DNA of 21,952 nucleotides from JBLIOB01 sp047639575 (lineage in GTDB: Bacteria > Bacteroidota > Bacteroidia > Flavobacteriales_D > Parvicellaceae). Positions 1-8,924 of this stretch are shown piece after piece. The position numbers were made by a program, and so were the translations under genes. The notes beneath the pieces were generated by a model that was given only the letters and a program-made list of their open reading frames with translations, was not told the DNA's origin and did no database searches. Location of the stretch: contig JBLIOB010000034.1 of assembly GCA_047639575.1 (NCBI GenBank), forward strand, positions 1 through 21,952, given 5' to 3'. How positions within the stretch are numbered: the stretch's first letter is position 1; each line of letters starts with the position of its first letter.

Positions 1-354
1 CATGGAATAAAGGAATACCAAGGATCTAGAGATTTTAAAGATACACGTGCTTTGGTAATTGACAAACAAAAGGAAGGATTATTACCAACATACCTTCATT
101 TGTTAGACGAAAAACATACATACCACATCCTTAGACATTCTTACGGTACTGATAAGTTTCATGATGCGGTTGAAGAGGATGGACTTGAGCTTGAAAATGT
201 TACGCACTTATCTAGACCATATTTACTAGTTGCAGAATTATTAGGTCATGAAACTCAAGGCAAAGATGCTCCGACAACAACGAGAAAATACATTAGGTCT
301 GTAAAAGAAAAGCTTGATCAAGAAAAATCATACTTGGAGTGCTCAAATGGATAG
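1..354 (+). CDS. Tyrosine recombinase/integrase, C-terminal part (5' end outside window)
   Basis: The frame is open from base 1, so the gene begins upstream. What remains is the catalytic C-terminus of a tyrosine recombinase, which cuts and rejoins DNA through a phosphotyrosine link. I see the HxxR box (HILRHSYGT) and then LLGHE, followed after a loop by TTTRKYIRS, whose Tyr is the likely nucleophile. The His-to-Tyr spacing is 14 residues instead of the usual 9, so the loop carries a small insertion. Its end overlaps the next gene (ATGGATAG at 347-354), which implies translational coupling. As first gene of a recombinase operon it probably drives integration and excision of this island. The family is clear; the subfamily cannot be set without the N-terminus. 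Confidence 0.88.
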   Translation, partial: HGIKEYQGSRDFKDTRALVIDKQKEGLLPTYLHLLDEKHTYHILRHSYGTDKFHDAVEEDGLELENVTHLSRPYLLVAELLGHETQGKDAPTTTRKYIRSVKEKLDQEKSYLECSNG

Positions 355-2641
355 TGTAGAAGCGAGCTTATTAAAACAACAAGCTGAAATGCTGGCAGAG
401 TTTTCAAGTAAACAAACGGTTAGAGCTGTTGAATTTGAGCCATTTGAGACTGATAAATTTATTGTTCCCGAATATGAGGGTGCAAAGTCGCAAATCGTAA
501 CTCTTGAAGATTTAGAATCACACGAGAAGCGATTAATATTTTCGGCTTTATACGCTGCCAATTATATAACTTTTGTTCTTGATGAGGGGACTAGTGGTAA
601 TCGTCAAGCATTGTCTTATACCGTCCCTAAATTCATGAGTTACTTGAATGCACTTAAGGTAGATCAATTAAATCGCGTAAACATTTTAAAGTGTTTTGAA
701 TCTTACCGGGTTAAAAACGATGGAGTGAAGACTCAAAGCACTGGAATGATTGAATTAATACGACTGATAAATAAAGCGCTTAATTATGTACCATTTGGTA
801 ATGAATTACTTGCATCAGATGATTATAAATACCTAGATCTTCTATCAAAAAATAAACCCGCAGCTAGTGATGATAGTGATCAAACTACACTTACTGATTA
901 CTTTGGATTTCACTCTTGGTTAAGAAGAGACGATATCGGTGTTGGGTCACAGCTATATCAAAGAGCTGGATCACCAAAATTATTGATGCGGTCATTCCAA
1001 ATTACAATAAGCAGCGCATTAATTGAAATTAATAAAGCAAAACACGCGCTTATTGATTTATTTCACAAGAAAAAGGTTAAACCAAACTACTTTCCTGCGA
1101 AGTTGATTCGCCCTCATCTAGATAATTATAGCGGAGGTCGCAAAAGTAAACAGTTTCGTGTAGATGAAGCGGCATTTAAAAATACTACTTTAAATAATCA
1201 AAGAGAATTTTTTGAGAAACTGAGAAATCTCCTTACTGGAATCACAGCAGATAGCATTATTAATACCGCTTTAGAGTCTTTAATTTTTTCTCAATGTGTA
1301 GAAGAGGCACATCAGTTTGCGAAGGATGAATTTTGGGATGGTGGAAAAATAGCAGCCCAAACAACAAAGATATCGAATAAAAGAGTCACAGTTTTTCGTC
1401 AGGTCACGGATTATTCACTTTTATTTAATCCTGACTTTATTCAAGAGCTAGTAGAATACTCATCTGAAAGACATAAAAAGATCCCTATTTCTAAAGGGGA
1501 AAATTACTTATTTGCTTTATTAATGTCATACCAAACGGTTCCATATAATGATTTGTTTAAAATAAAATTGAGTGATTTAAGATTTTCAAAAAGACAAACA
1601 GGGGAAGTTACTCAAATAGAATCAGACTATTTTAAGTCTCGCTCTAAAAGCTACCATGATCTTGAAACGGTTGAAGGAAATTCGTTATTAGGCACTTCTA
1701 TTCTAGCGTTTCTAAATGACCGAACAGATAGACTTAAAGTTGATTGTAAGTTAATCGATAATGATGGTTCATTACAGTCCAAGATGGGAAGAACAGCAAG
1801 CATCTCACTGTTCTTCAAGTTCTTGGGAAAATTTTGTATTCGTGACGTGATAAATACCCATTTATCAAAAGAAAAGGTTTCACCCGTATTCATCGAGTGC
1901 GTTGTAGGTATATGCGAAAAAGGTATTCGAAAAGAGAATTATGAGAGAAAAAATACTAACTGGCTTTTAAATTGCGAAACACCAACGGTGACTCGAATTT
2001 TTAGCTCTGAAGCTGTAAAGAACTCAAGAGTACACTCTCAATCAGATAACTTTGACCCAAGTCGAATTACTAATTACAACTCTCATACAAATGAGGCAGA
2101 ACGTACTAACTATCGTACTGAAGACAATCAAACTTGGATAGATAACTGCGGAAAAATCACTCGCACTGTTATGAATGATATTTCTTTGAATGTCTTAAGG
2201 CCCAGTAAGTCAGAAGTTTCTGAATATAACACAACAATAGAAAGTGCCTTACAAGCGATTAAACTAAGAGCAGATAATACCTTGGCGCTATTAAAAGTAG
2301 TTACTGGCAAAAGTAATGGCAAGGTCAACGGCCTTGGCTTCTTGGTATCTAATGAAGGCAGTGAAGGTAGTCTGCCTGACAATATTTATCTTGTTGATTC
2401 ACCTGAAACTGTTCTTAAGCTTTTACACTATTTAGGCGAATTAGAACGCAGCCATCAAAAAATCTTTCAACGCGCACCAGAATATTTGTTTCTAGAGGCG
2501 TTACCCACGGCAGAATGGATAGAGACGGTTTTATCAAACAGATTGTTTAGTAAAGAAACGGTCATTGAAGGTCAGAAGCTTTATAAGAAGTATAAGAAAG
2601 ATCTGCCACCTATTTTTACCGCATTTACAGGAGGTTACTAA
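347..2641 (+). CDS. Large degenerate tyrosine-recombinase-like protein (764 aa)
   Basis: I chose ATG 347 over the TTG at 314 because it has a GGAG at 335-338 and overlaps the upstream stop by 8 bases, as expected in a coupled operon. The C-terminal third has the spacing of a tyrosine recombinase core: TPTVTR places an Arg (R550) where HxxR normally sits, with Thr in place of His, and SHTNEAERTNY gives His580 and Tyr589 exactly 9 apart, as in the GHxxxxxTxxY box. The first catalytic Arg seems missing: the matching region reads SYQTVPYNDLFKIKLSDL. It may be a partner subunit rather than a full catalyst, as large second recombinases in Tn554-like, RIT or Gamma-Mobile-Trio modules may be. The N-terminal half has no domain I recognise. 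The recombinase relation is my motif reading, not a database hit. Confidence 0.7.
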   Translation: MDSVEASLLKQQAEMLAEFSSKQTVRAVEFEPFETDKFIVPEYEGAKSQIVTLEDLESHEKRLIFSALYAANYITFVLDEGTSGNRQALSYTVPKFMSYLNALKVDQLNRVNILKCFESYRVKNDGVKTQSTGMIELIRLINKALNYVPFGNELLASDDYKYLDLLSKNKPAASDDSDQTTLTDYFGFHSWLRRDDIGVGSQLYQRAGSPKLLMRSFQITISSALIEINKAKHALIDLFHKKKVKPNYFPAKLIRPHLDNYSGGRKSKQFRVDEAAFKNTTLNNQREFFEKLRNLLTGITADSIINTALESLIFSQCVEEAHQFAKDEFWDGGKIAAQTTKISNKRVTVFRQVTDYSLLFNPDFIQELVEYSSERHKKIPISKGENYLFALLMSYQTVPYNDLFKIKLSDLRFSKRQTGEVTQIESDYFKSRSKSYHDLETVEGNSLLGTSILAFLNDRTDRLKVDCKLIDNDGSLQSKMGRTASISLFFKFLGKFCIRDVINTHLSKEKVSPVFIECVVGICEKGIRKENYERKNTNWLLNCETPTVTRIFSSEAVKNSRVHSQSDNFDPSRITNYNSHTNEAERTNYRTEDNQTWIDNCGKITRTVMNDISLNVLRPSKSEVSEYNTTIESALQAIKLRADNTLALLKVVTGKSNGKVNGLGFLVSNEGSEGSLPDNIYLVDSPETVLKLLHYLGELERSHQKIFQRAPEYLFLEALPTAEWIETVLSNRLFSKETVIEGQKLYKKYKKDLPPIFTAFTGGY

Positions 2642-5332
2642 GTGAATAGTTTGGTTAGTTCGGTCAGCAATATCAACAACTCTAAATCTAGGTTCGTAGA
2701 GCATTGTAATGACATGTTGCGTTTAATTGACCCTAAAGGACACGCTTCCTTTATAAGTGATAAATGGGTAATTCCTTTTTCTTCAACCACTGCCAGAGCA
2801 GAAAATTTGTATGCAACGTTAGATTTTAGCGACTTCAATAATGAAATTTTAAAATTTAAATCAAGTATTAGAATTGAATTTGAAGTCGGAGAGTTTATTA
2901 ATTTAACGATCATAGACTTTGCCAAGTGGCTCTTTTTACAGCAAAGGCACAATAACTCGTTGGACTATAGAAGTGTTTGGCATTTGGAAATGCTAAGAAT
3001 GCTTTTTGCGTATCTTCGAGAAAATAATATTAAATTACTTGATGAATCCAAGCTGGAGGACTTCTTTAGTTTAACTCTAACTCACGATTTTGTAGACAAA
3101 GCTTTTGTTAGACGCCTGTCATCTCCCGCTTATGGCTCTCGATTTAAAATGTTTAATTTATCAAGTATTACAAGAACTTTACGCCTTCATAGTGTAGAAA
3201 GTGTTGTTACTAATATCCATGAGGAGGATTTAAATAAGGCGTTTAATTCAGCATGTCTATCACAAATGGGTATGACTTTGGCAGATTACAAAAATGGAGG
3301 AACATTTGATTTTTTAACTTTGGATGTGGGTAAACATTATGTTGATTATTGTGCAAGCTTCTTTGAGCAACATATTGTTTTTGCTACAGCTCTTCGTTGT
3401 TCTGTTTTTGAACTAGGGTTTGATTTAGAAGAGAAAGGAAATCAATCTAAATGGGATGCGTTATTTAATGAAAATAAAGAGCAGCTCTGCAATTTAATTA
3501 CCACTAAATTTAACGAAATAGTTTTGAAGTATCATGCGTTTAATATAGATAAGCTTAATAAAATAATATTAGAGTTAAAATTAGATGAAACTCGTTTTGA
3601 TTCACATGAGTTTGTAAGAGCACTGATGTTTTCTCGCTTTTATGATAGTCAGCTAAAAAAAAGAGAATATATACTGTCAGAATATGCTGCGAGTATTAAT
3701 AGTGATAACACAGGCTTTAAGGTCGACTTTTCATTACAAGAATTCGATGAGCATTGTGACAAAGTTTTAAGCGAACAAACTTTAGATTTAGAGAAAGCAG
3801 TTGCACTTCTGGACGAATACTTAGATCTATTTCGTGATAGAACTAATGTCAAAATGGGGAGTTTTTTCAGGGATGTCGAAGCTGCTGGTGTAACGGCTAT
3901 GGTTGCTTATACTGGTTGGAGAGCGAGTGAATATGGCTTTCCTGAATCATCGTTAAATTCTGCTGTTAATAAAGAAATTTCAGATGCTGTATATTCACCG
4001 TTCAGATTTTATATTAAGTGGATTTCACCAAAGACAAATGGCGAGACATTACTAGAAAGAGAAATAACGTTATCAACTGCAATTCTAATTAAGCAATTGT
4101 CTGCCTTTACAGCAACAAATGACAACGGTTTTGCGTTGACTTCTGCCACACTTGGAGAAGCTACGCTAATTGAGAGTCATGTCAGTAGAATGGTAGCAAG
4201 ACATTGGCAGAGTTTTCCTGAAAAATACGTAACGTTTTTAGAACTTGATGAACTTGAACTACTAATGGTTAAGGATACTCATTGTGATTTAGTAGAATTT
4301 AAAAGAAAGCAGTATTTGTCTGCTAAATACGATTTGAATAGTGCAATAATTCAGAATCTACAAGAACTAAGAGATAAGCTGAGAAATGATAACCAAGTCC
4401 TAGAATTAATATCTCGAAGTTATACGGTTGATCAGAAACACTTACGTTTTGCAGAAACCATCAGACGTTATATCAATGATGAACTTGATGAGATTGCAAT
4501 TGAAATACTCGAAAATCGCTTATCTCAAGAAACTTTGGAATACATAAGAGTAACTCGTGAAAATATCAGCGATTCAGATATAAGAGCCATAATAGATGAA
4601 CTTAGAATTGGAATATTTAACGCAACTCCTCACGCATTAAGGCATGTATGGGCCGAAGCTGTCTTGAGGCGATATAAAGGCGACATAGGCAAGTTTATTC
4701 GAGCAAATTTCAAACACATCGATGAACGTTTTTTCATGGCATATTTGAAGGGGAAAGAAGCTAAAGCTTTAATGCAGGTCGCCAAGAGAACAACAATAAA
4801 TCATATTGTAAGAAATAGAATCAAGAGTCTTAATGATGAAAGAAGGCATTATTCTGGTCTGTTTGATCGGTTCATAAATAAAGCTGTTGCTATTACTCAT
4901 GTTAAAACACACGGAGAGTATGAAAAACTAACAAACAAAGTTTCGAATGACAGAATAATCGATATTAAAGTTAATCCTTGGAATACGTGTGTATTACGAA
5001 AGGGTACATTTGTCCACGCTAAGTGCTCAGAAGATGGTACACCTCAGCGGCACAAAGCTGAACCTAGCCTTTGCTTGGGCTGTATCAACGGTGATATCGA
5101 AGAGGGAAACTTCAACGGCATTGTTGTATATATCAAACCAGATGTCGAAGCTTGTAGAAACCCAAACCTCCCTCTGTTTATCAAAATGGCGCATTTAGTG
5201 ACTGTTAGGCTGGCACTCAAACGTATAAAAGAACTGAGTAAAAATCACGATGTATCACCTTATCAAAAATATATTGATTTCTTAAATGAAACAATCGAAA
5301 TGGTTGTCAGCTCTGAGGAGGCTCCCAAATGA
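2642..5332 (+). CDS. Large tyrosine recombinase with C-terminal Cys-rich tail (896 aa)
   Basis: The gene starts at GTG 2642, directly after the previous stop, with an AGGAGG at 2629-2634. A full catalytic set can be read: Arg427 in YTGWRASEYG, H664-x-x-R667 in PHALRHVW, His692 in NFKHIDERF and Tyr701 in FMAY, with His692 to Tyr701 at the standard spacing of 9. After the core lies a Cys/His-rich stretch (C783, H792, C795, H804, C811, C814, later C838) that looks like a zinc-binding module and is unusual in ordinary integrases. The long N-terminal half would hold the DNA-binding and core-binding parts. It overlaps the next gene by four bases (ATGA). It is probably the main strand-exchange enzyme, or one of two, of the island's mobility module. 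It resembles large integrases of Gamma-Mobile-Trio-like elements; I do not assign that name firmly. Confidence 0.78.
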   Translation: MNSLVSSVSNINNSKSRFVEHCNDMLRLIDPKGHASFISDKWVIPFSSTTARAENLYATLDFSDFNNEILKFKSSIRIEFEVGEFINLTIIDFAKWLFLQQRHNNSLDYRSVWHLEMLRMLFAYLRENNIKLLDESKLEDFFSLTLTHDFVDKAFVRRLSSPAYGSRFKMFNLSSITRTLRLHSVESVVTNIHEEDLNKAFNSACLSQMGMTLADYKNGGTFDFLTLDVGKHYVDYCASFFEQHIVFATALRCSVFELGFDLEEKGNQSKWDALFNENKEQLCNLITTKFNEIVLKYHAFNIDKLNKIILELKLDETRFDSHEFVRALMFSRFYDSQLKKREYILSEYAASINSDNTGFKVDFSLQEFDEHCDKVLSEQTLDLEKAVALLDEYLDLFRDRTNVKMGSFFRDVEAAGVTAMVAYTGWRASEYGFPESSLNSAVNKEISDAVYSPFRFYIKWISPKTNGETLLEREITLSTAILIKQLSAFTATNDNGFALTSATLGEATLIESHVSRMVARHWQSFPEKYVTFLELDELELLMVKDTHCDLVEFKRKQYLSAKYDLNSAIIQNLQELRDKLRNDNQVLELISRSYTVDQKHLRFAETIRRYINDELDEIAIEILENRLSQETLEYIRVTRENISDSDIRAIIDELRIGIFNATPHALRHVWAEAVLRRYKGDIGKFIRANFKHIDERFFMAYLKGKEAKALMQVAKRTTINHIVRNRIKSLNDERRHYSGLFDRFINKAVAITHVKTHGEYEKLTNKVSNDRIIDIKVNPWNTCVLRKGTFVHAKCSEDGTPQRHKAEPSLCLGCINGDIEEGNFNGIVVYIKPDVEACRNPNLPLFIKMAHLVTVRLALKRIKELSKNHDVSPYQKYIDFLNETIEMVVSSEEAPK

Positions 5333-5850
5333 GTAATAATTATTACGATGATTTCTTATTGAAAGAAGAAAGAAGCCAAGAGCCTGAGAGTACAGAAGTA
5401 GATAAGAAGTTAGAATGGATCAAGCTTCATCCCACTGCTGAAGAAGCTTACAAAGCGATAAATAATCTTAAAGAGGAAAAGTTACGCTACATCAGTGGGC
5501 ATCCTAATAAAAGAAGTTATGAGGTTAAAAAGTACTGGACTATTTCAAAGGCAGAAGTCGGTAGAAAAATTGGAAAAGAGTCTCAGCCATTGTTTAATAG
5601 TAATACCTTCTCTGAAGCGTTGACCAAATACTATGATAAGACAAATAAGGAGCTACATAAATCTAAAGAAGCTAGATTAGATAAGCCTAACAAAGGTTAT
5701 CAGCATAAGACTAAAGAAGAGTTAAAAAACAGTACTATAAAACTAACGAATGAAAATAAAAAATTACTTCAGAATACTTGTGAAGAGCTGTATGGAAGGT
5801 TGTTGAATGACATACCTCTCGATATAAAACGAAAACTTGGTTTAAATTAA
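5329..5850 (+). CDS. Small accessory protein of the recombinase operon (173 aa)
   Basis: The start ATG overlaps the stop of the 896-residue recombinase (ATGA), with a strong GAGGAGG at 5315-5321. The protein is very rich in Lys and Glu. Its centre (YWTISKAEVGRKIGKESQP) looks like a short helix-turn-helix-type segment, and the C-terminus is helical and charged, possibly coiled coil. No enzyme motif is visible. By position it corresponds to the small third component of multi-recombinase movers, such as TnpC of Tn554 or the small protein of the Gamma-Mobile-Trio, which may orient or control recombination. That role is inferred from gene order only. I do not recognise the family by sequence. Confidence 0.7.
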   Translation: MSNNYYDDFLLKEERSQEPESTEVDKKLEWIKLHPTAEEAYKAINNLKEEKLRYISGHPNKRSYEVKKYWTISKAEVGRKIGKESQPLFNSNTFSEALTKYYDKTNKELHKSKEARLDKPNKGYQHKTKEELKNSTIKLTNENKKLLQNTCEELYGRLLNDIPLDIKRKLGLN

Positions 5851-5881
5851 CGACACTTGCCCCAACAGAGATAGATATTGA

Positions 5882-5902
5882 ACAAACATTCATAATGTTT
5901 GT
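5882..5902. promoter_or_regulatory. Perfect 9-bp palindrome upstream of dgt (possible operator)
   Basis: The arms ACAAACATT and AATGTTTGT are exact reverse complements around the triplet CAT. The site lies in the 106-bp gap between the recombinase operon and the dGTPase, about 55 bases before the dgt start. The sequence CATAAT inside it could serve as a -10 box. A regulator-binding site is the best guess. A terminator is less likely because the stem is AT-rich and the T-rich run begins only about 12 bases later. Confidence 0.4.
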
Positions 5903-5956
5903 GGGAATTGTAAAGTTTTTATTTTGAGTAATAACAATATTAAGGGAAATTTCAGT

Positions 5957-7435
5957 ATGGATTATAACGAAAAGTTAAAGCATGAACGCTTTCGAGCATC
6001 TACGGCTCCTAAAGAAACATTTGATGAAGAAATGGAGTCAGATCGGGGGCGTTCAATTAATTCTGCTGCTGTTAGAAGGTTGCAACAAAAAACTCAAGTA
6101 TTCCCTCTAGAATCCAATGCTGCGGTTAGAAGTCGTTTAACTCATTCTTTAGAAGTTCAACAAGTTGGTAGATATATCGCAAAACTGGTTTTAAAAAAGT
6201 TAAACGAAGCTGAAAAATTAAAAGCTTTAGGATTAGACGATAAAAAAGATGGCTTTACCAGTGCTATTGAAATCGCATGTTTGCTGCACGATGTTGGAAA
6301 TCCAGCTTTTGGTCATTTTGGAGAAGAAGCCATAAACATGTGGTCTGAAACGTCACTGTTGAATGTTTTCACTGAAAAATTCGGGGATGAGGTTAAGGAT
6401 AATATACTAGTAAAAGACCTGCTTTGTTTTGAAGGTAACGCGCAAGCCATTAGACTTCTACATAGTTTGCAAGACTTAAACCTATCTTTTTCACAAGTAG
6501 CCTGTCTAATCAAATATACCCGACCTGCTTACGAACCAAAGCCTACTGATAAAAGTGATCGTTATTACTATCGAAAGAAAAAGCCCGGTTATTACTACTC
6601 TGAAGAAAAGTACGTTAAAGCGCTTCAAAATAACTTAAATATTAAATCTGGCAATAGATTCCCGCTGACATACATTATGGAAGCTGCTGATGATATTTCT
6701 TACTGTATTGCAGATCTTGATGATGCGTTAGATAAAGGCATTTTAAATGTAGATCAGCTTCATAAAGCTATAAACGATATATGGGATTCTTATTTAGATG
6801 ATGAAGAAGTTGATAACGAAGTAGTCAAAAAAAGATATTTGCCAAATCTTGCTGAAAAGGCATACAAGAGATATGAGTCAGAGTCTCACAATAAGAACCA
6901 TTCATACATTCTTACGTTAAGAACTATCTTGGTTAATGAATTAGCTAATTATGCATCTGACAGATATATTGAAAATCATGAAGCTGTGTTCGATGGGACG
7001 CTTGATGAGTCTTTGTTAGATGGCAATGATGAATTTCACTTAGCAACAGAAGTTTTGAAAGATGTTGCTTCTAAATATGTTTTTTCTGCTAAAGAAGTAG
7101 AGCGTTTAGAGTTACAAGGCCATACGATAATATCAGGATTACTTGATGCTTATATGCCACTTCTTAAGTTAGATTATGAAAAATTTAAGTCCCTTTCCAA
7201 AACCGAGTTTTTGAAACCATGTCCTATTGAGACAAGGTTGTATCATGATTTGTCCAACAAACATAAACGCCATTACAGCGACAGCGTGAAAAGCATACAC
7301 GAACAAGAAACCGTTTCTGATGAAGATAAAATTTTAGAGTTGTATTACAGATCTCGATTATTAATCGATTACATTAGTGGTATGACGGATCGGTTTGCGT
7401 TTGAAGAGTATAGAAGCTTAAAGGCTATTGATTGA
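5957..7435 (+). CDS. dgt: dGTP triphosphohydrolase (dGTPase), defence-associated
   Basis: This enzyme hydrolyses dGTP to deoxyguanosine and triphosphate. I chose ATG 5957 over TTG 5924 because of the AAGGGA at 5942-5947 and because the N-terminus then lines up with E. coli Dgt; at 492 aa it is close to that enzyme's 505. The Dgt core is very well kept: ESDRGRSINS, RRLQQKTQVFPLE, RLTHSLEVQQVGR (His63) and CLLHDVGNPAFGHFGE (His111, Asp112 of the HD motif), then EAADDISYCIADLDDA with the last metal ligand. It stands alone, flanked by the recombinase operon and a SIR2-HerA pair, not by housekeeping genes. dGTPases in such islands have been shown to starve phages of dNTPs, so defence is the likely role. 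The enzyme call is near certain; the defence role is inferred from context. Confidence 0.95.
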   Translation: MDYNEKLKHERFRASTAPKETFDEEMESDRGRSINSAAVRRLQQKTQVFPLESNAAVRSRLTHSLEVQQVGRYIAKLVLKKLNEAEKLKALGLDDKKDGFTSAIEIACLLHDVGNPAFGHFGEEAINMWSETSLLNVFTEKFGDEVKDNILVKDLLCFEGNAQAIRLLHSLQDLNLSFSQVACLIKYTRPAYEPKPTDKSDRYYYRKKKPGYYYSEEKYVKALQNNLNIKSGNRFPLTYIMEAADDISYCIADLDDALDKGILNVDQLHKAINDIWDSYLDDEEVDNEVVKKRYLPNLAEKAYKRYESESHNKNHSYILTLRTILVNELANYASDRYIENHEAVFDGTLDESLLDGNDEFHLATEVLKDVASKYVFSAKEVERLELQGHTIISGLLDAYMPLLKLDYEKFKSLSKTEFLKPCPIETRLYHDLSNKHKRHYSDSVKSIHEQETVSDEDKILELYYRSRLLIDYISGMTDRFAFEEYRSLKAID

Positions 7436-7649
7436 CGGAAATTGAAGTGGTTTGAATGTATTGGATTAAGTTGATGAGCTTGAATAAGTTTTGTCTGTTC
7501 ATTTGATTAAATATAGGTCTTGTATTTTTATTCGTAATACCACCTAATATCATACTAAATATAGAAAAAAGTATCTTATCGAGTTACCGGATTCAGTTTC
7601 TCATTCAGGAATCGCGATGAGTAAAAATTAATTAAAGGGAGTTGATGTC

Positions 7650-8924
7650 ATGAGTGAAGATAAGAAATTTGCGAAAGACTACCTTATATTCAGACAAGGT
7701 CAGGAGAGTTTGTTTGGCGAAAATGATAGTGTTGCAGATGGTATAGAAAAAATCAGGAGTAAACTTTCTGATCTTACCAACATAAAAAATCTTCACTTTT
7801 TATTGGGTGCTGGTGCAAGTTCTGATGCCATACCTGCAATGGCACCACTAATTGGTAAAGTAACTGAAAAAGTAGAAGCTACACAAACTATGACCCAGTT
7901 AGCTTTTCTTCCAGAAAACCCATCGCATGATGAGTTAAAAAAACGGTTCAAATCTGCGAAAGATGTTTCTCCAAAGAACCTAGAAAACATACTTGGTACA
8001 CTGTACTCAAAGCGTGAATACCTAAAAGGTGTCGGTCAATCTGATAGCCTCAATGACTTCCTAATTAACCTTATAGAGACTGAGATCTATTCATCTATAA
8101 ATATAGATTGCACCTCAGCGCAGGCAGAGCTTTCTCTCGATTTATATAAAAAACTTTATCAAAAACTAGCTCTAAGAAACAAAGATTTAGCTAGGGTTAA
8201 TGTATTTACGACAAACAATGATTTGTTAAGTGAAACAGCGTTGGGTTTTCTCAACATTAACTACAATAATGGTTTTAGTAGTGGCTTGTCGCGCACGTTT
8301 AATCCTGCACGTTTCTCCTTTACCTTTTCCAGAAAAGTTGATCCTAGCGTTGAAAAGTATGAGCCATTAGAAAACATGGTATATCTTTACAAGCTACATG
8401 GCTCGATTAGTTGGATAGAGTCGGATGACAATTCGTTTTTTAATATCAAAGAAGTTGACGTTATTCCGAATCAAGAACCTAATGGTAAAAATGTACTGAT
8501 CTACCCCACACCATTGAAACAAAACAAGAGCTTAGGTTCACCCTATGCAGATCTCATCAGAGAATTTCAAAACAAATTGTTACTCCAGCATGGTGTATTA
8601 ATAGTAATTGGATATAGCTTTAGTGATGAACATATCAACAATGCTATCTATGCAGCACTCGCAGCAAACTCCAGCCTTAGTGTGGTTATTTTTGGTAATT
8701 ATCATCCGTCTGAAAATCTTACAAGACTGACAGACCGACGTATTTATCAAATATCAGGAGAGGTAGAAGTTCCTATTGATGAAAACTCAGATCCTAAAAA
8801 AGAAAAAATTCATTATTTCAATTACATTGTGAATAATTTCATTCCCGATTTAGACCGTAGTAAGGATAGCGAAATACTAGAAGAGTTTATAAAGTCAATG
8901 AAGGCGGTCGGGGATAAAAAATGA
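7650..8924 (+). CDS. SIR2-like domain protein of a SIR2-HerA defence pair
   Basis: This is a 424-residue SIR2-family protein. The nucleotide-binding loop is FLLGAGASSD (residues 50-59), followed by VFTTNNDLLSE, the catalytic-His region LYKLHGSISW, and the C-terminal Rossmann strand LIVIGYSFSDEHIN. In bacterial defence such domains degrade NAD+ to stop phage growth. The start ATG 7650 has a good AAGGGAG seven to eight bases upstream. It overlaps the next gene by four bases (ATGA), and that gene is a HerA-like ATPase, which matches the described SIR2-HerA system. About 214 gene-free bases precede it, so it probably has its own promoter. No damage is visible. Confidence 0.92.
   Translation: MSEDKKFAKDYLIFRQGQESLFGENDSVADGIEKIRSKLSDLTNIKNLHFLLGAGASSDAIPAMAPLIGKVTEKVEATQTMTQLAFLPENPSHDELKKRFKSAKDVSPKNLENILGTLYSKREYLKGVGQSDSLNDFLINLIETEIYSSINIDCTSAQAELSLDLYKKLYQKLALRNKDLARVNVFTTNNDLLSETALGFLNINYNNGFSSGLSRTFNPARFSFTFSRKVDPSVEKYEPLENMVYLYKLHGSISWIESDDNSFFNIKEVDVIPNQEPNGKNVLIYPTPLKQNKSLGSPYADLIREFQNKLLLQHGVLIVIGYSFSDEHINNAIYAALAANSSLSVVIFGNYHPSENLTRLTDRRIYQISGEVEVPIDENSDPKKEKIHYFNYIVNNFIPDLDRSKDSEILEEFIKSMKAVGDKK

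Noticed and set aside
4989..5198. Plus-strand frame of 69 codons within the 896-aa recombinase
   Set aside because: Alternative-frame shadow with no start signal and no recognisable motif.
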